DNA from: Pyruvatibacter sp.
Lineage (GTDB): Bacteria > Pseudomonadota > Alphaproteobacteria > CGMCC-115125
Direction: 5' to 3'
Length of the DNA: 64,000 nucleotides
Assembly (NCBI RefSeq): GCF_040219635.1
Contig: NZ_JAVJSC010000003.1
Location: 506,501 to 570,500, forward strand
In this document: positions 25,458 to 33,743 of the stretch, piece by piece
Layout: each line of letters begins with the position of its first letter
How positions within the stretch are numbered: the first letter of the stretch is position 1
Program-made: the position numbers and the translations under genes
Notes under the pieces: generated by a model
Database searches by the model: none
Seen by the model: only the letters and a program-made list of their open reading frames with translations
What the model was told of the DNA's origin: nothing

Positions 25458-26132
25458 TCAGAGTCCCTGTGTGGTGTCAATGTAAGGGCTGGAAGACGTG
25501 GTGCGCATCAACCCTTCCACCAGCACGCCCAGCGCGGCCAGCGCTTGTTGTTTCCAGTCGCTCATCACCACCATGCGTCCCACGTCGTGATGGCGCAGGC
25601 TCACATAGCCATGCAGCAACGCCCATGTCTGCACGGCCGCATCCTGCTGCTGTTTGGGTGTGGCGTCATCTCCGCGCAATGCATTGATGAGTTTGGCCAT
25701 GGTATTGAAGGCCCTCGCCCCTACCTGTTCAGCCTCCGGTGATGGTCTGAAGTCCGGACCCCGCTCTCCGAAAATGAGGTTGTAGTGAGCCGTGTGGGCC
25801 TCAGCCATATCGAGATACTGGGCCGCCGCCGTCAGGATCGCATCACGTGGTGACAGGGATGTATCTGCCACCGTCATGCTGTCAATCACCATCTCGAACC
25901 CTTCCACATACAGCGCGTCAAGAATGCCCTGTTTGCCCTTGAAATGGCTGTAAATACCAATGGTAGAAATACCGGCCCGCGCTGCTATGGCCCGCACGCT
26001 CAAAGCCGCCACACCACCTTCAAGAAAGAGCCCGGACGCTGCCGCGAAAATCCGCGCCTTGGGGTTGGCCGCATCCTGAGCGGCGGAAACCTGCGGATCG
26101 CGGTTAGGCTTTGGGGCTTTTGTCGTGGTCAT
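25458..26132 (-). CDS. TetR family transcriptional regulator
   Basis: The 224-residue product begins MTTTKAPKPNRDPQVSAAQD. Its TetR DNA-binding domain at about 28-75 contains VRAIAARAGISTIGIYSHFKGKQGILDALY, and the C-terminal WALLHGYVSLRHH segment is typical of the TetR_C WHG-type ligand domain. It is divergent from the flavoenzyme gene at 26259. Two identical ATAACGCCGTTAT palindromes lie between the two genes, so autoregulation and control of the flavoenzyme/PLP-enzyme genes is likely. Confidence 0.92.
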   Translation of the reverse strand: MTTTKAPKPNRDPQVSAAQDAANPKARIFAAASGLFLEGGVAALSVRAIAARAGISTIGIYSHFKGKQGILDALYVEGFEMVIDSMTVADTSLSPRDAILTAAAQYLDMAEAHTAHYNLIFGERGPDFRPSPEAEQVGARAFNTMAKLINALRGDDATPKQQQDAAVQTWALLHGYVSLRHHDVGRMVVMSDWKQQALAALGVLVEGLMRTTSSSPYIDTTQGL

Positions 26133-26177
26133 CCGGGCTTTCCAAAGGGGCCTTGAGAGGCGTCGCGCAATCAGCGC

Positions 26178-26231
26178 TTGACACGCCATAACGCCGTTAT
26201 TAAACCATCTCCAAACACATAACGCCGTTAT
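26178..26231. promoter_or_regulatory. Twin TetR operator candidates with a plus-strand -35 box
   Basis: ATAACGCCGTTAT, a 13-bp palindrome about a central base, occurs identically at 26188-26200 and 26219-26231. The spacing is 31 bp centre to centre, about three helical turns, so two dimers could bind the same face. A consensus TTGACA (26178-26183) on the plus strand lies so that the first palindrome fills the -35/-10 spacer. The stretch lies between the divergent TetR gene and flavoenzyme gene. Confidence 0.75.
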
Positions 26232-26258
26232 GCAACCGCCGCAAGGATTGATTATCAA

Positions 26259-27692
26259 GTGACCGAAAAACTGGAAACCGACTATCTCATCATTGGGGCG
26301 GGCGCCATGGGCATGGCCTTTGCGGACACCCTGCTGACCGACACGCAGGCCAGCGGCGCACGCATTATGATGGTCGATGGCCATGCCAAACCCGGCGGCC
26401 ACTGGAACGACGCCTACCCGTTTGTGACCCTGCACCAGCCGGCCTCTTTTTACGGCGTGGCCTCGCGGGAACTGTCCACCGGCAAAATAGATGACACCGG
26501 CCTCAACAAGGGCCTGTGCGACCTTTCCACCGGCTCCGACATCAATTCCTATTTCGATCAGGTGATGCGGCATACGTTTTTGCCGTCGGGCCGGGTTCAG
26601 TATTTTCCCATGTGCCACTACACCGGCACGCCGGGCAGCAACGAAACGTTTCACTCGATCACCAGCGGCAAAAAGTACGAAGTGACCGTCACCCAAAAGA
26701 CGGTGGATGCGACATTTCTCAAGAACAGCGTCCCCTCCACGCACACACCCAATTTCAGTGTCGGGGACGGCGTGACCTTCATGCCTCTCAACAGCCTGCC
26801 GGGCCTCACGTCAACGCCCGACGGATATGTGGTCATCGGCGGCGGCAAGACCGGCATTGATGCCTGCCTGTGGTTGCTGGAAACAGGCGTGGACCCGGAC
26901 GCCATTTGCTGGATCGTGTCACGTGATGCGTGGATGCTGGATCGCAGCAACACTCAGCCGGCACCTGAGTTCGTGTTGAAAACCATCACCACCCAGGCCG
27001 CCCAGATGGAAGCCATCAGCGCCGCGAAAGATCTCGACGACATGTATGACCGTCTGGAGGCCTGCGGCTACTTCGTGCGCCTCGACAAGACCGTTTGCCC
27101 GTCCATGTTCCATGGTGCCACCATCAGCCCGCTTGAACTGGACGCGCTGCGCACGATCAGGAATGTGGTGCGCATGGGCCACGTGCAAAATGTCGGGCAA
27201 CACGAGATCACGCTTGAGCGCGGCACCATCCCCACCACGCCCAACACCGTGCATGTGGATTGTTCGGCAACCGCGATCACCAACAAGGGCACAAAGCCGA
27301 TTTTTGCAGGCAACGTGATCACGCCGCAGTTCGTGCGTTCGTACCAGCCACTGTTCAGCGCGTCACTGATCGCCCACGCAGAAGCAACGCTCGGCAACGA
27401 TGAAGACCTCAAGAACAAGGTCTGCGGCGTGGTACCCCTTCCCGACAGCAATGAAGACTTCGTGCGCTTTACCTTTGCCGCCATGATGAACCAGTACACC
27501 TGGTCCACCATGGATGAGTTAAGTGCCTGGTTGCGTGGCAACCGCCTTGACGGGTTCTCAAGAGCAATTGCCGACATTCCGCCCGGCAACAAAGAGGCGC
27601 AGGCGGTGTTCAAACGCATAAGCGCCGCAGGCGCGCCAGCGGTCACCCGGCTGGGTGAGTTTCTGGCGCAACTCGACGAGGCCGTAGCATAG
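26259..27692 (+). CDS. FAD/NAD(P)-binding oxidoreductase (flavin monooxygenase-like)
   Basis: The 477-residue protein begins MTEKLETDYLIIGAGAMGMA (GTG start after AAGGA). It has an FAD Rossmann motif GAGAMG at 13-18, a substrate/FAD region PGGHWNDAYPFVTLHQPASFYGV at about 46-68, and a second nucleotide motif YVVIGGGKTGIDACLWLL at about 188-205 for NAD(P). Two dinucleotide folds in this order are typical of flavin-containing and Baeyer-Villiger monooxygenases, though their FxGxxxHxxxY/F fingerprint is not evident. The substrate is unknown. It lies between its TetR gene and a PLP lyase-like gene. Confidence 0.82.
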   Translation: MTEKLETDYLIIGAGAMGMAFADTLLTDTQASGARIMMVDGHAKPGGHWNDAYPFVTLHQPASFYGVASRELSTGKIDDTGLNKGLCDLSTGSDINSYFDQVMRHTFLPSGRVQYFPMCHYTGTPGSNETFHSITSGKKYEVTVTQKTVDATFLKNSVPSTHTPNFSVGDGVTFMPLNSLPGLTSTPDGYVVIGGGKTGIDACLWLLETGVDPDAICWIVSRDAWMLDRSNTQPAPEFVLKTITTQAAQMEAISAAKDLDDMYDRLEACGYFVRLDKTVCPSMFHGATISPLELDALRTIRNVVRMGHVQNVGQHEITLERGTIPTTPNTVHVDCSATAITNKGTKPIFAGNVITPQFVRSYQPLFSASLIAHAEATLGNDEDLKNKVCGVVPLPDSNEDFVRFTFAAMMNQYTWSTMDELSAWLRGNRLDGFSRAIADIPPGNKEAQAVFKRISAAGAPAVTRLGEFLAQLDEAVA

Positions 27693-27702
27693 GCAGAAAA
27701 AA

Positions 27703-27736
27703 GCAAGGCACCACATCCCCGCATGTGTCGCCTTGC
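27703..27736. terminator. Hairpin between the flavoenzyme and PLP-enzyme genes
   Basis: GCAAGGC pairs with GCCTTGC, and an inner CACAT/ATGTG pair extends the stem around CCCCGC. It begins 11 bp after the flavoenzyme stop. There is no U-tract, so it may stabilise mRNA or attenuate read-through instead of terminating. Confidence 0.4.
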
Positions 27737-27807
27737 AGCCCGCACAGCTTCATGATGCGATACCCCAAACCATGACACGATAAATGTCACCACAGGGGGA
27801 AACGCGC

Positions 27808-29271
27808 ATGAAGATGCCTGCAAAAGGTCGCAGCAAGGATGATGTATTTGCCGCCCTTGAAGCGTTCGGCACAGACGACCTGGATGTGCATGGCGGCGGC
27901 ACATTCGCCTACATCTATGATGCCGGCCCGGACGTGGATGACGTGGCCAAGCGCGCCTATACCCGCTACCTGACGGAAAACGCACTCGACCCAACGGTCT
28001 ATCCAAGCCTGCTGCGCTTTGAAAACGAGATCGTCGCCATGGCGATTGACCACCTGCGTGGCGACGAAGAGGTGGTGGGCAACTTCACCTCGGGCGGCAC
28101 CGAAAGCTGTATGCTGGCGGTGAAGACCGCCCGCGACTATTTCCGCGAGAAGAAACCCGAAATCACCGAGCCGGAAATCATCCTGCCGGTCACAGCCCAT
28201 GCGGCCTTTCAAAAAGCTGCACAGTACCTGTGTCTCAAGCCGGTGCTCGTGCCGATGGATCCGGTCACCTACAAGGCAGACCACGCAGCAATTGAAGCGG
28301 CGATCACCCCCAACACCATCCAGATTGTAGCCTCAGCCGTTTCCTACGCGCACGGCGTGATCGACCCGATTGAGGAAATCGCATCCATCGCCAGGAAGCA
28401 CGATCTGCTGTTTCACGTTGATGGCTGTATTGGTGGCTTCATGCTGCCCTATTGGCGCAGGCTTGGTGAAAACGTGCCGCCGTTCTCGTTTGAAGTGGAC
28501 GGCGTCACATCCATGTCGATGGATCTGCATAAATATGCATATTGCCCCAAAGGCGCGAGCGTCATCCTCCAGCGCAACAAGGACCTGCGCCGCCACCAGA
28601 TTTTTACGTGTTCCAACTGGACCGGCTACACCGTCATCAACCCGACAATCCTGTCCACCAAGACTGGCGGTCCGATGGCCGCCGCCTGGGCGGTAATGAA
28701 TTTTCTCGGCGATGAAGGCTATATGGGCATCGCTGATCGCATGTTGCAGGCAACAAAGAAAATCCGCGCCGGTATTGCCGCAATGCCTGAGTATGAGATT
28801 TTGGGTGACCCCGAACTCTGCCTCTTGGCATTCACATCGAATGTCATGAGCGTCTTTCCGGTCATCGACGAAATGAAAATGCGTGGCTGGTTCATTCAGC
28901 CACAGCTTGGTTTCTTTGGGTCGCGCGAAAACATTCACCTGTCGATAGATCAGGCCAGCCTCGCGCAGGCCGACGCCATGCTGAAAGACCTGCGCGAATG
29001 CACCGACATTGTGAGGGCCCGCAACCAGGAGGCCGTGCCCGCCGATATAAGGGAGTTTGTCAAAGCTCTCACGCCCGCAGACTTTACGCCGGAGCTGTTT
29101 CAGGAGTTCATGAAAATGCTCGGCTCGACGGCGTCCGGCGAACTGCCGACCGGCACCACCGAAATCAACGAACTGCTCAACATCATGGACCCCGGCGTGG
29201 CGCAAAAAGCCCTGACCGAGTACATGAACCAGCTTTATGTTCCGCCCGCCAAGAGCCACGCCGCCGACTAG
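27808..29271 (+). CDS. PLP-dependent decarboxylase/lyase, sphingosine-1-phosphate lyase-like
   Basis: The 487-residue fold-type I PLP enzyme shows LRFENEIVAMAIDHLRGDEEVVGNFTSGGTESCMLAVKTAR at about 70-110, HVDGCIGGFMLPYW (PLP-binding Asp) at about 203, and DLHKYAYCPKGASV with the Schiff-base lysine K242. NFTSGGTESC and DxHKYGxxxKG-like motifs are those of the sphingosine-1-phosphate lyase/group II decarboxylase branch. An AGGGGGA site favours ATG 27808 over 27784. Eukaryotic members split phosphorylated sphingoid bases; whether this one does is unproven. It lacks the N-terminal membrane anchor of eukaryotic enzymes. Confidence 0.85.
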   Translation: MKMPAKGRSKDDVFAALEAFGTDDLDVHGGGTFAYIYDAGPDVDDVAKRAYTRYLTENALDPTVYPSLLRFENEIVAMAIDHLRGDEEVVGNFTSGGTESCMLAVKTARDYFREKKPEITEPEIILPVTAHAAFQKAAQYLCLKPVLVPMDPVTYKADHAAIEAAITPNTIQIVASAVSYAHGVIDPIEEIASIARKHDLLFHVDGCIGGFMLPYWRRLGENVPPFSFEVDGVTSMSMDLHKYAYCPKGASVILQRNKDLRRHQIFTCSNWTGYTVINPTILSTKTGGPMAAAWAVMNFLGDEGYMGIADRMLQATKKIRAGIAAMPEYEILGDPELCLLAFTSNVMSVFPVIDEMKMRGWFIQPQLGFFGSRENIHLSIDQASLAQADAMLKDLRECTDIVRARNQEAVPADIREFVKALTPADFTPELFQEFMKMLGSTASGELPTGTTEINELLNIMDPGVAQKALTEYMNQLYVPPAKSHAAD

Positions 29272-29410
29272 ATTGCTCCGCCCTTCACCGGACTTTAGGC
29301 AGGATCACGACACGCGGGCATTCCCCGCTGTCCGCGTTTTGGGGTCGCATTCGCACCTCCGGCCCGCTACCCTGCGGGGAACCACGTCAGTATAAAAAGG
29401 CCCGCCCCAC

Positions 29411-30427
29411 ATGAGCACCCAACAGCAAACAGACCTGCGCACCAACTGGACCCGCGACGAGGTCACGGCCCTGTTCGACATGCCGTTCAACGATTTGCTG
29501 TTTGCCGCCCAGACAGCCCACCGCCGCTACTTTGACCCCAATGAAATACAGCAGTCGGAGTTGCTGTCCATCAAGACCGGCGGTTGCCCTGAAGACTGCG
29601 GCTACTGCTCACAGTCAGCGAAGTTTGAAACAGGCCTCAAGGCATCCAAGCTGATGGACGTTGAAAAAGTGCTGGAAGAAGCCCGCAAGGCCAAGGCGCG
29701 TGGCGCGACACGCTACTGCATGGGCGCAGCGTGGCGCTCCCCCAAAGACCGCGATCTGGATGCTGTGTGCGCCATGGTGGAAGGCGTCAAGGACATGGGC
29801 ATGGAAGCCTGTGTCACGCTGGGTATGCTCGACGCCATGCAGGCCAAACGCCTGCGCGAGGCCGGTCTCGACTATTACAACCACAACATTGATACCGGCC
29901 GCGAGTACTACACCGACATCATCACCACCCGCACCTTCGATGACCGCATCGACACACTGGCCCATGTGCGCGACGCTGGCATTCACGTGTGTTCCGGCGG
30001 CATCATCGGCATGGGCGAACAGCAAAAAGACCGCGCCGACATGCTGATGGAACTGGCCAACCTGCCGGAACACCCTGAAAGCGTGCCCATAAACGCACTG
30101 ATGAAAGTCGGAGGCACACCGCTTGGCGAGGTGGACGACCTGGACCCGCTGGACTTCGTGCGCACCATTGCCGTTGCAAAGATCATGATGCCCGCCTCCA
30201 TGGTGCGCCTGTCGGCGGGTCGTGAAAACATGTCGGACGAATTGCAGGCGCTGTGCTTCCTCGCCGGTGCCAACTCCATCTTCGTCGGCGACAAGCTGCT
30301 GACCACCGACAACCCCGGCGAGACCCACGACAAGGCGCTGCTTGCGCGCCTGGGCATGAAGCCGATGGCTGCACATAGCGCTGCCCCCGCCGTGCAAAAA
30401 CCGGCAACGGTACACGCGGCCGAGTAA
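29411..30427 (+). CDS. bioB: Biotin synthase
   Basis: This radical-SAM enzyme inserts sulfur into dethiobiotin. The 338-residue protein has the cluster motif CPEDCGYCSQS (C59, C63, C66), RYCMGAAWRSPKDRD, CVTLGMLDAMQAKRL, YYNHNIDT and LSAGRENMSDELQALCFLAGANSIFVGDKLLTT. Length is typical. No other bio genes are in the window, so this is an orphan. The 139-bp leader holds two short GCGGG/CCCGC stems but no BioR-like or BirA-like site that I can see. The tail (AAPAVQKPATVHAAE) is unconserved. Confidence 0.97.
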   Translation: MSTQQQTDLRTNWTRDEVTALFDMPFNDLLFAAQTAHRRYFDPNEIQQSELLSIKTGGCPEDCGYCSQSAKFETGLKASKLMDVEKVLEEARKAKARGATRYCMGAAWRSPKDRDLDAVCAMVEGVKDMGMEACVTLGMLDAMQAKRLREAGLDYYNHNIDTGREYYTDIITTRTFDDRIDTLAHVRDAGIHVCSGGIIGMGEQQKDRADMLMELANLPEHPESVPINALMKVGGTPLGEVDDLDPLDFVRTIAVAKIMMPASMVRLSAGRENMSDELQALCFLAGANSIFVGDKLLTTDNPGETHDKALLARLGMKPMAAHSAAPAVQKPATVHAAE

Positions 30428-30433
30428 CCGCGA

Positions 30434-31531
30434 GTGGTCGCGTATTTCCAGCCAGACTATTACGCCTTCCGGGATCAGTTTCGCGAACTGGCAACCCAGC
30501 GCGGCTTTACACTTGAAGCCCACATGCTGGATGCCAAAGGCCCTGGTGGCCGCGACCTTACAATCGATACCGCCTATCTTGGCCCGGCGATCACGCACAC
30601 ATCCGGCCCGGCCCGCGTACTGGCCGTGAGCTGCGGCACCCATGGTACCGAGGGACCGTCGGGCTCCGCCGTTCAGGCCCAGTTTCTCAACGATATGCTG
30701 GATGATCAGTCCCTGCCCGAAGATGGTGCCGTGCTGCTGGTCCATGCGCACAACCCGTATGGCTTTGCCTGGGTGCGGCGGCAGAACGAAGACAATGTGG
30801 ACATCAACCGCAATTTTCTGGCCCCCGACGACCCGCGCCCCACATCGCCGAACTACCGCGATGTGCATGACATCCTGAACCCGACGGTTCTGTCGGACGA
30901 AACAACCGCGCTGTTCATTGAGCAGGCCTGGGCGCTGGTTGAAAAGCACGGTATGCCATGGGTCCAGCAGGCCTTTACGGAAGGGCAGTATGAGTTTCCC
31001 TTCGGCGTATATTACGGCGGCAAAGACCGCGTGCAGTCTAACCGCCTGCTGTCGCGCATCTATGGCGACGTGCTGCGCCATGCCAAAGAGGCGGTGCTGA
31101 TCGACATGCATACCGGCGCGGGTGACTACGCGACCTATGAGGCACTGTCGCGCCACGAGGTTGGCGCGCCGGGCTACATCTGGCTATGCGACGCGCTGGG
31201 CGAGGAGAACGTCAAATATCCCGCCGGTGAAGCAAGCGTGATGACCCCGACACAGGGCAACGTAACCGCAGGCATTGCCCGCGAAAATCCGCATACGGAT
31301 ATTCGGGCCTTCTCCTGCGAAATAGGTACATTCGAGGGTGCACGCATGATTTTGGCAGAGCGCGCCGAGGGGTGGCTGTGGGCGCATGGCGACCGCGACA
31401 GCGAACAGGGCCGCGCCATTGTTGCGGAAGTCGGTGAATGCTCCAACCCTGCCGACCCTGAATGGCGCGAGAAGGTTCTGGATATCGGCGATGAAGTGAT
31501 TACGGCCTGCTGGAAAAAACTGTTTGCCTAA
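30434..31531 (+). CDS. DUF2817 family (M14-like) hydrolase
   Basis: The 365-residue protein has VLAVSCGTHGTEGPSGSAVQ at about 62-81, where H70 and E73 are the first two zinc ligands of the carboxypeptidase-A/M14 (AstE/AspA-like) fold. VHAHNPYGFAWVRRQNEDNVDINRNF and IDMHTGAGDYA (third-ligand His) follow. DUF2817 proteins are predicted zinc exopeptidases or deacylases of unknown substrate. The GTG start lies 6 bp after the bioB stop, so they may be cotranscribed although no functional link is known. Confidence 0.88.
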   Translation: MVAYFQPDYYAFRDQFRELATQRGFTLEAHMLDAKGPGGRDLTIDTAYLGPAITHTSGPARVLAVSCGTHGTEGPSGSAVQAQFLNDMLDDQSLPEDGAVLLVHAHNPYGFAWVRRQNEDNVDINRNFLAPDDPRPTSPNYRDVHDILNPTVLSDETTALFIEQAWALVEKHGMPWVQQAFTEGQYEFPFGVYYGGKDRVQSNRLLSRIYGDVLRHAKEAVLIDMHTGAGDYATYEALSRHEVGAPGYIWLCDALGEENVKYPAGEASVMTPTQGNVTAGIARENPHTDIRAFSCEIGTFEGARMILAERAEGWLWAHGDRDSEQGRAIVAEVGECSNPADPEWREKVLDIGDEVITACWKKLFA

Positions 31532-31537
31532 CACTCG

Positions 31538-31627
31538 CGTTGCCGCGGACTTGATCCCGAGCCTACGCGCGGATGCTCCGCACCACAGCAAATGCGAGTG
31601 GACCCCGTATCAAGTACGCAGTGACGG
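31538..31627. repeat. Degraded copy of the long inverted repeat at 9082
   Basis: The arms 31538-31569 and 31595-31627 pair imperfectly around about 25 bp and align to the arms of the 9082-9170 element: both right arms share GAGTGGACCCCG and TCAAGT, both left arms share GACTTGATCC/GACCTGATCC and GCCTAC. More mismatches than at 9082 suggest an older insertion. It again lies between two converging stops. Confidence 0.75.
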
Positions 31628-31638
31628 CAGGTGCCGGG

Positions 31639-32025
31639 TCAATCAAGCAACACACCGGCAGCGCCGCTGAGGGCAATCACACCGAACAGATAAGGCGCGG
31701 GTACCTTCAGCATTTCACCGCCGACCACACCCATGCCGATGCATATGAGCGACAATGCTCCTGCCATGAGCGCAGCCATGATGGCCACATCGCGCGCGGC
31801 AAACCCCAGCGCCACAGATGCGAACGCCAGAGCAAACGACACCAGCAACAGCGATACCGCGTGCCAGCCTACGTAGCCGAGCCATTTGGCCTGCTCAGTC
31901 ATCTGGTCAGTGGCAAACAACGCATCGACGAACATGCGACCACCCGCCGATATATGGCCGACGGTGCCAAACGCCGCTACCGCAAAGGCGAGCCAGAGAA
32001 AAATTGTCGATAGTGATACCGTCAT
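31639..32025 (-). CDS. Hypothetical four-helix membrane protein
   Basis: The 128 residues form four hydrophobic segments: IFLWLAFAVAAFGTVGHISA, LGYVGWHAVSLLLVSFALAFASVALGF, IMAALMAGALSLICIGMGVV and YLFGVIALSGAAGVLL. There are no catalytic motifs and no family is recognised with certainty. A conserved-looking H/GG pair (TVGHISAGGRMF) lies after helix 1. It follows the VTT gene by 33 bp on the same strand. Confidence 0.75.
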   Translation of the reverse strand: MTVSLSTIFLWLAFAVAAFGTVGHISAGGRMFVDALFATDQMTEQAKWLGYVGWHAVSLLLVSFALAFASVALGFAARDVAIMAALMAGALSLICIGMGVVGGEMLKVPAPYLFGVIALSGAAGVLLD

Positions 32026-32058
32026 TGTGCACGCCTTTCGTTTGTCATCCCGACAAAC

Positions 32059-32832
32059 CTAAGCCTTGGGCGCGGGTGTGTCACGGGTCTCCGGCGCATC
32101 CACCGCGTCATCAACGGCCTTCTGCCAGCCGGAACGCTTGAGCGCGCGGCGCACCCACCAGGCAAAAGCAACCCACAAAATGAGGATCGCCACCATCAGC
32201 GCCAGGTCCATGGGGTCGCGGCTGGCCAGAAAGTCACCCAGGCTTGCCCCCACATAGGCCACCACGGCAACCTTGGGCACGGTGCCAATGCCGGTGCCGA
32301 TCAGAAACTTTGCAAACCCCACATGGCTGGCCCCGAACGCCATGTTGAGAATGACAAACGGCATGGTGGGTACCACCCGCGAAACGGCAGTGGCCAGAAT
32401 GCCGTGTCGCCCCAGCGCCTCACTGATGGAATTGATCCGTACACCTGCAAACCGGCGCAGTGCCTGTGCCCCTGAAAAGTGCCCGGCCCAGAAAAACACC
32501 GACGAGCTGACAAGCGTGGCACCCCACGCATAGATAAAACCAAGCCACGGCCCGAACACAATAATGGCAGCCGCCTGCAACAGGAATTGTGGCGCACCCA
32601 AAGCCCCGAGCCCAATGTAAATGAGCACGACGGCAAGAGGTGCGAGCACCGGGTCATTGACGCTGGCAATCATCGAGGCCACGTCACCCTCGCCGTCCAG
32701 CGCCAGCCAGGCACTGCCAAACAGAATAAGCGTCAGTGCCGCGCCAAAGGCAAAGAACGCCAGGCCAATGACCATGACGGCCCGACTGTCGAGTGCCCGC
32801 AGGCGCGCCTTGATGCGGTCTGCCAATGTCAT
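32059..32832 (-). CDS. VTT (TVP38/TMEM64, DedA-like) membrane protein
   Basis: The 257-residue membrane protein contains the VTT/SNARE-associated core: APQFLLQAAAIIVFGPWLGFIYAWGATLVSSSVFFWAGHFSGA at about 80-122, then GILATAVSRVVPTMPFVILNMAFGASHVGFAKFLIGTGIGTVP at about 144-186 (R..P...F/L..G motif). DedA/VTT proteins include polyprenyl-phosphate or phospholipid flippases. It is 18 bp downstream of a dolichol-phosphate-mannose-synthase-like GT2 gene, so the pair may build and translocate a lipid-linked sugar; that is inference. Confidence 0.9.
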   Translation of the reverse strand: MTLADRIKARLRALDSRAVMVIGLAFFAFGAALTLILFGSAWLALDGEGDVASMIASVNDPVLAPLAVVLIYIGLGALGAPQFLLQAAAIIVFGPWLGFIYAWGATLVSSSVFFWAGHFSGAQALRRFAGVRINSISEALGRHGILATAVSRVVPTMPFVILNMAFGASHVGFAKFLIGTGIGTVPKVAVVAYVGASLGDFLASRDPMDLALMVAILILWVAFAWWVRRALKRSGWQKAVDDAVDAPETRDTPAPKA

Positions 32833-32849
32833 GACGTCAGCACACTCCG

Positions 32850-33662
32850 CTACTGGTCCGCCTGCAGGCTGTCTTCGCCTGTCTGCGTCCGCAGACTGTC
32901 TGTAATTTTTTGCGGCTGCGACATGCGCCGCTGAAGCCAGGCTACGCCTGCAATATCAAAAATGCTGACGAACAGCCGGTCCAGCGTGCCGTATTTAGAA
33001 GTCCCATGTTCACGCCCGCGATGTTTCACGTCGTGGTTCACGACCCGGTAGCCGTGCCGCTGCATGAGCGCGGGCAAAAACCGATGCATGTGGTTGAAGT
33101 AGGGCAGTTCCAGAAATGCATCCCGCGGAAACAGCTTGAGGCCGCAGCCGGTATCCGGCGTATCGTCCTGCAGCAGACGCGCGCGAATGCGGTTGGCCCA
33201 GCGCGACGACACGCGCTTGATCCAGACGTCCTGCCGTGTGGTGCGCCGCCCCGCCACCATCAGGTCATGCGAACCGTCAAGCCGCGCCCACATGCCGGGA
33301 ATGTCAGCGGGCACATTCTGACCGTCCCCATCCAGCGTCACGATCATGCGCCCTCGGGCATGTTTGACGCCGGTATGAACCGCACGGCTCTGGCCGCAAC
33401 TGTTTGAATGGGTGAGTATGCGCAATGCCGGAAAAGCGACCTGTGTTGCGCGCAGGCGTGCAGGCGTTTCGTCGTCAGAGCCGTCGTCCACATAAACAAT
33501 CTCGTATGCAGCACCGGTTTCGCGCAGGGCTGCGTCAATTTCCGTCACCAGCGGCAAAATGTTTTCCGCCTCGTTCTTGACCGGCACAACGACCGAGACG
33601 GCGAGGCTTTCAGGCATGTCAGCCACAGGCAAAGGCTCCGGATCGTCAGATGGATAGCGCAA
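32850..33662 (-). CDS. Family 2 glycosyltransferase, polyprenyl-phosphate sugar synthase-like
   Basis: The 270-residue GT-A enzyme has SVVVPVKNEAENILPLV at about 23-39, VYVDDGSDDETPARL at about 56-70 and the metal site TLDGDGQNVPADIP at about 113-126, as in DPM1/ArnC-like synthases. It lacks the C-terminal membrane helices of many relatives. TTG 33662 has an AAGAGG site; ATG 33617 (MPESLAVSVVVPVKN, 255 aa) is the alternative. It is cotranscribed with the VTT gene and probably adds a sugar to undecaprenyl phosphate. Confidence 0.9.
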   Translation of the reverse strand: MRYPSDDPEPLPVADMPESLAVSVVVPVKNEAENILPLVTEIDAALRETGAAYEIVYVDDGSDDETPARLRATQVAFPALRILTHSNSCGQSRAVHTGVKHARGRMIVTLDGDGQNVPADIPGMWARLDGSHDLMVAGRRTTRQDVWIKRVSSRWANRIRARLLQDDTPDTGCGLKLFPRDAFLELPYFNHMHRFLPALMQRHGYRVVNHDVKHRGREHGTSKYGTLDRLFVSIFDIAGVAWLQRRMSQPQKITDSLRTQTGEDSLQADQ

Positions 33663-33743
33663 CAGCGCCTCTTAGCACATTAGCGCCGCAACGCACGCTT
33701 TTTGCTTTGGCGAGGTAAATAAGAGGGGGCAAAACCCAGATAC

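Noticed and set aside
29320..29400. tRNA-like or riboswitch structure before bioB
   Set aside because: I could not fit a cloverleaf or any riboswitch class known to me; only two short GC stems are supported.
29615..31156. 513-residue minus-strand open frame opposite bioB and DUF2817
   Set aside because: It spans two well-conserved plus-strand genes and has His/Val/Gly-rich shadow composition.
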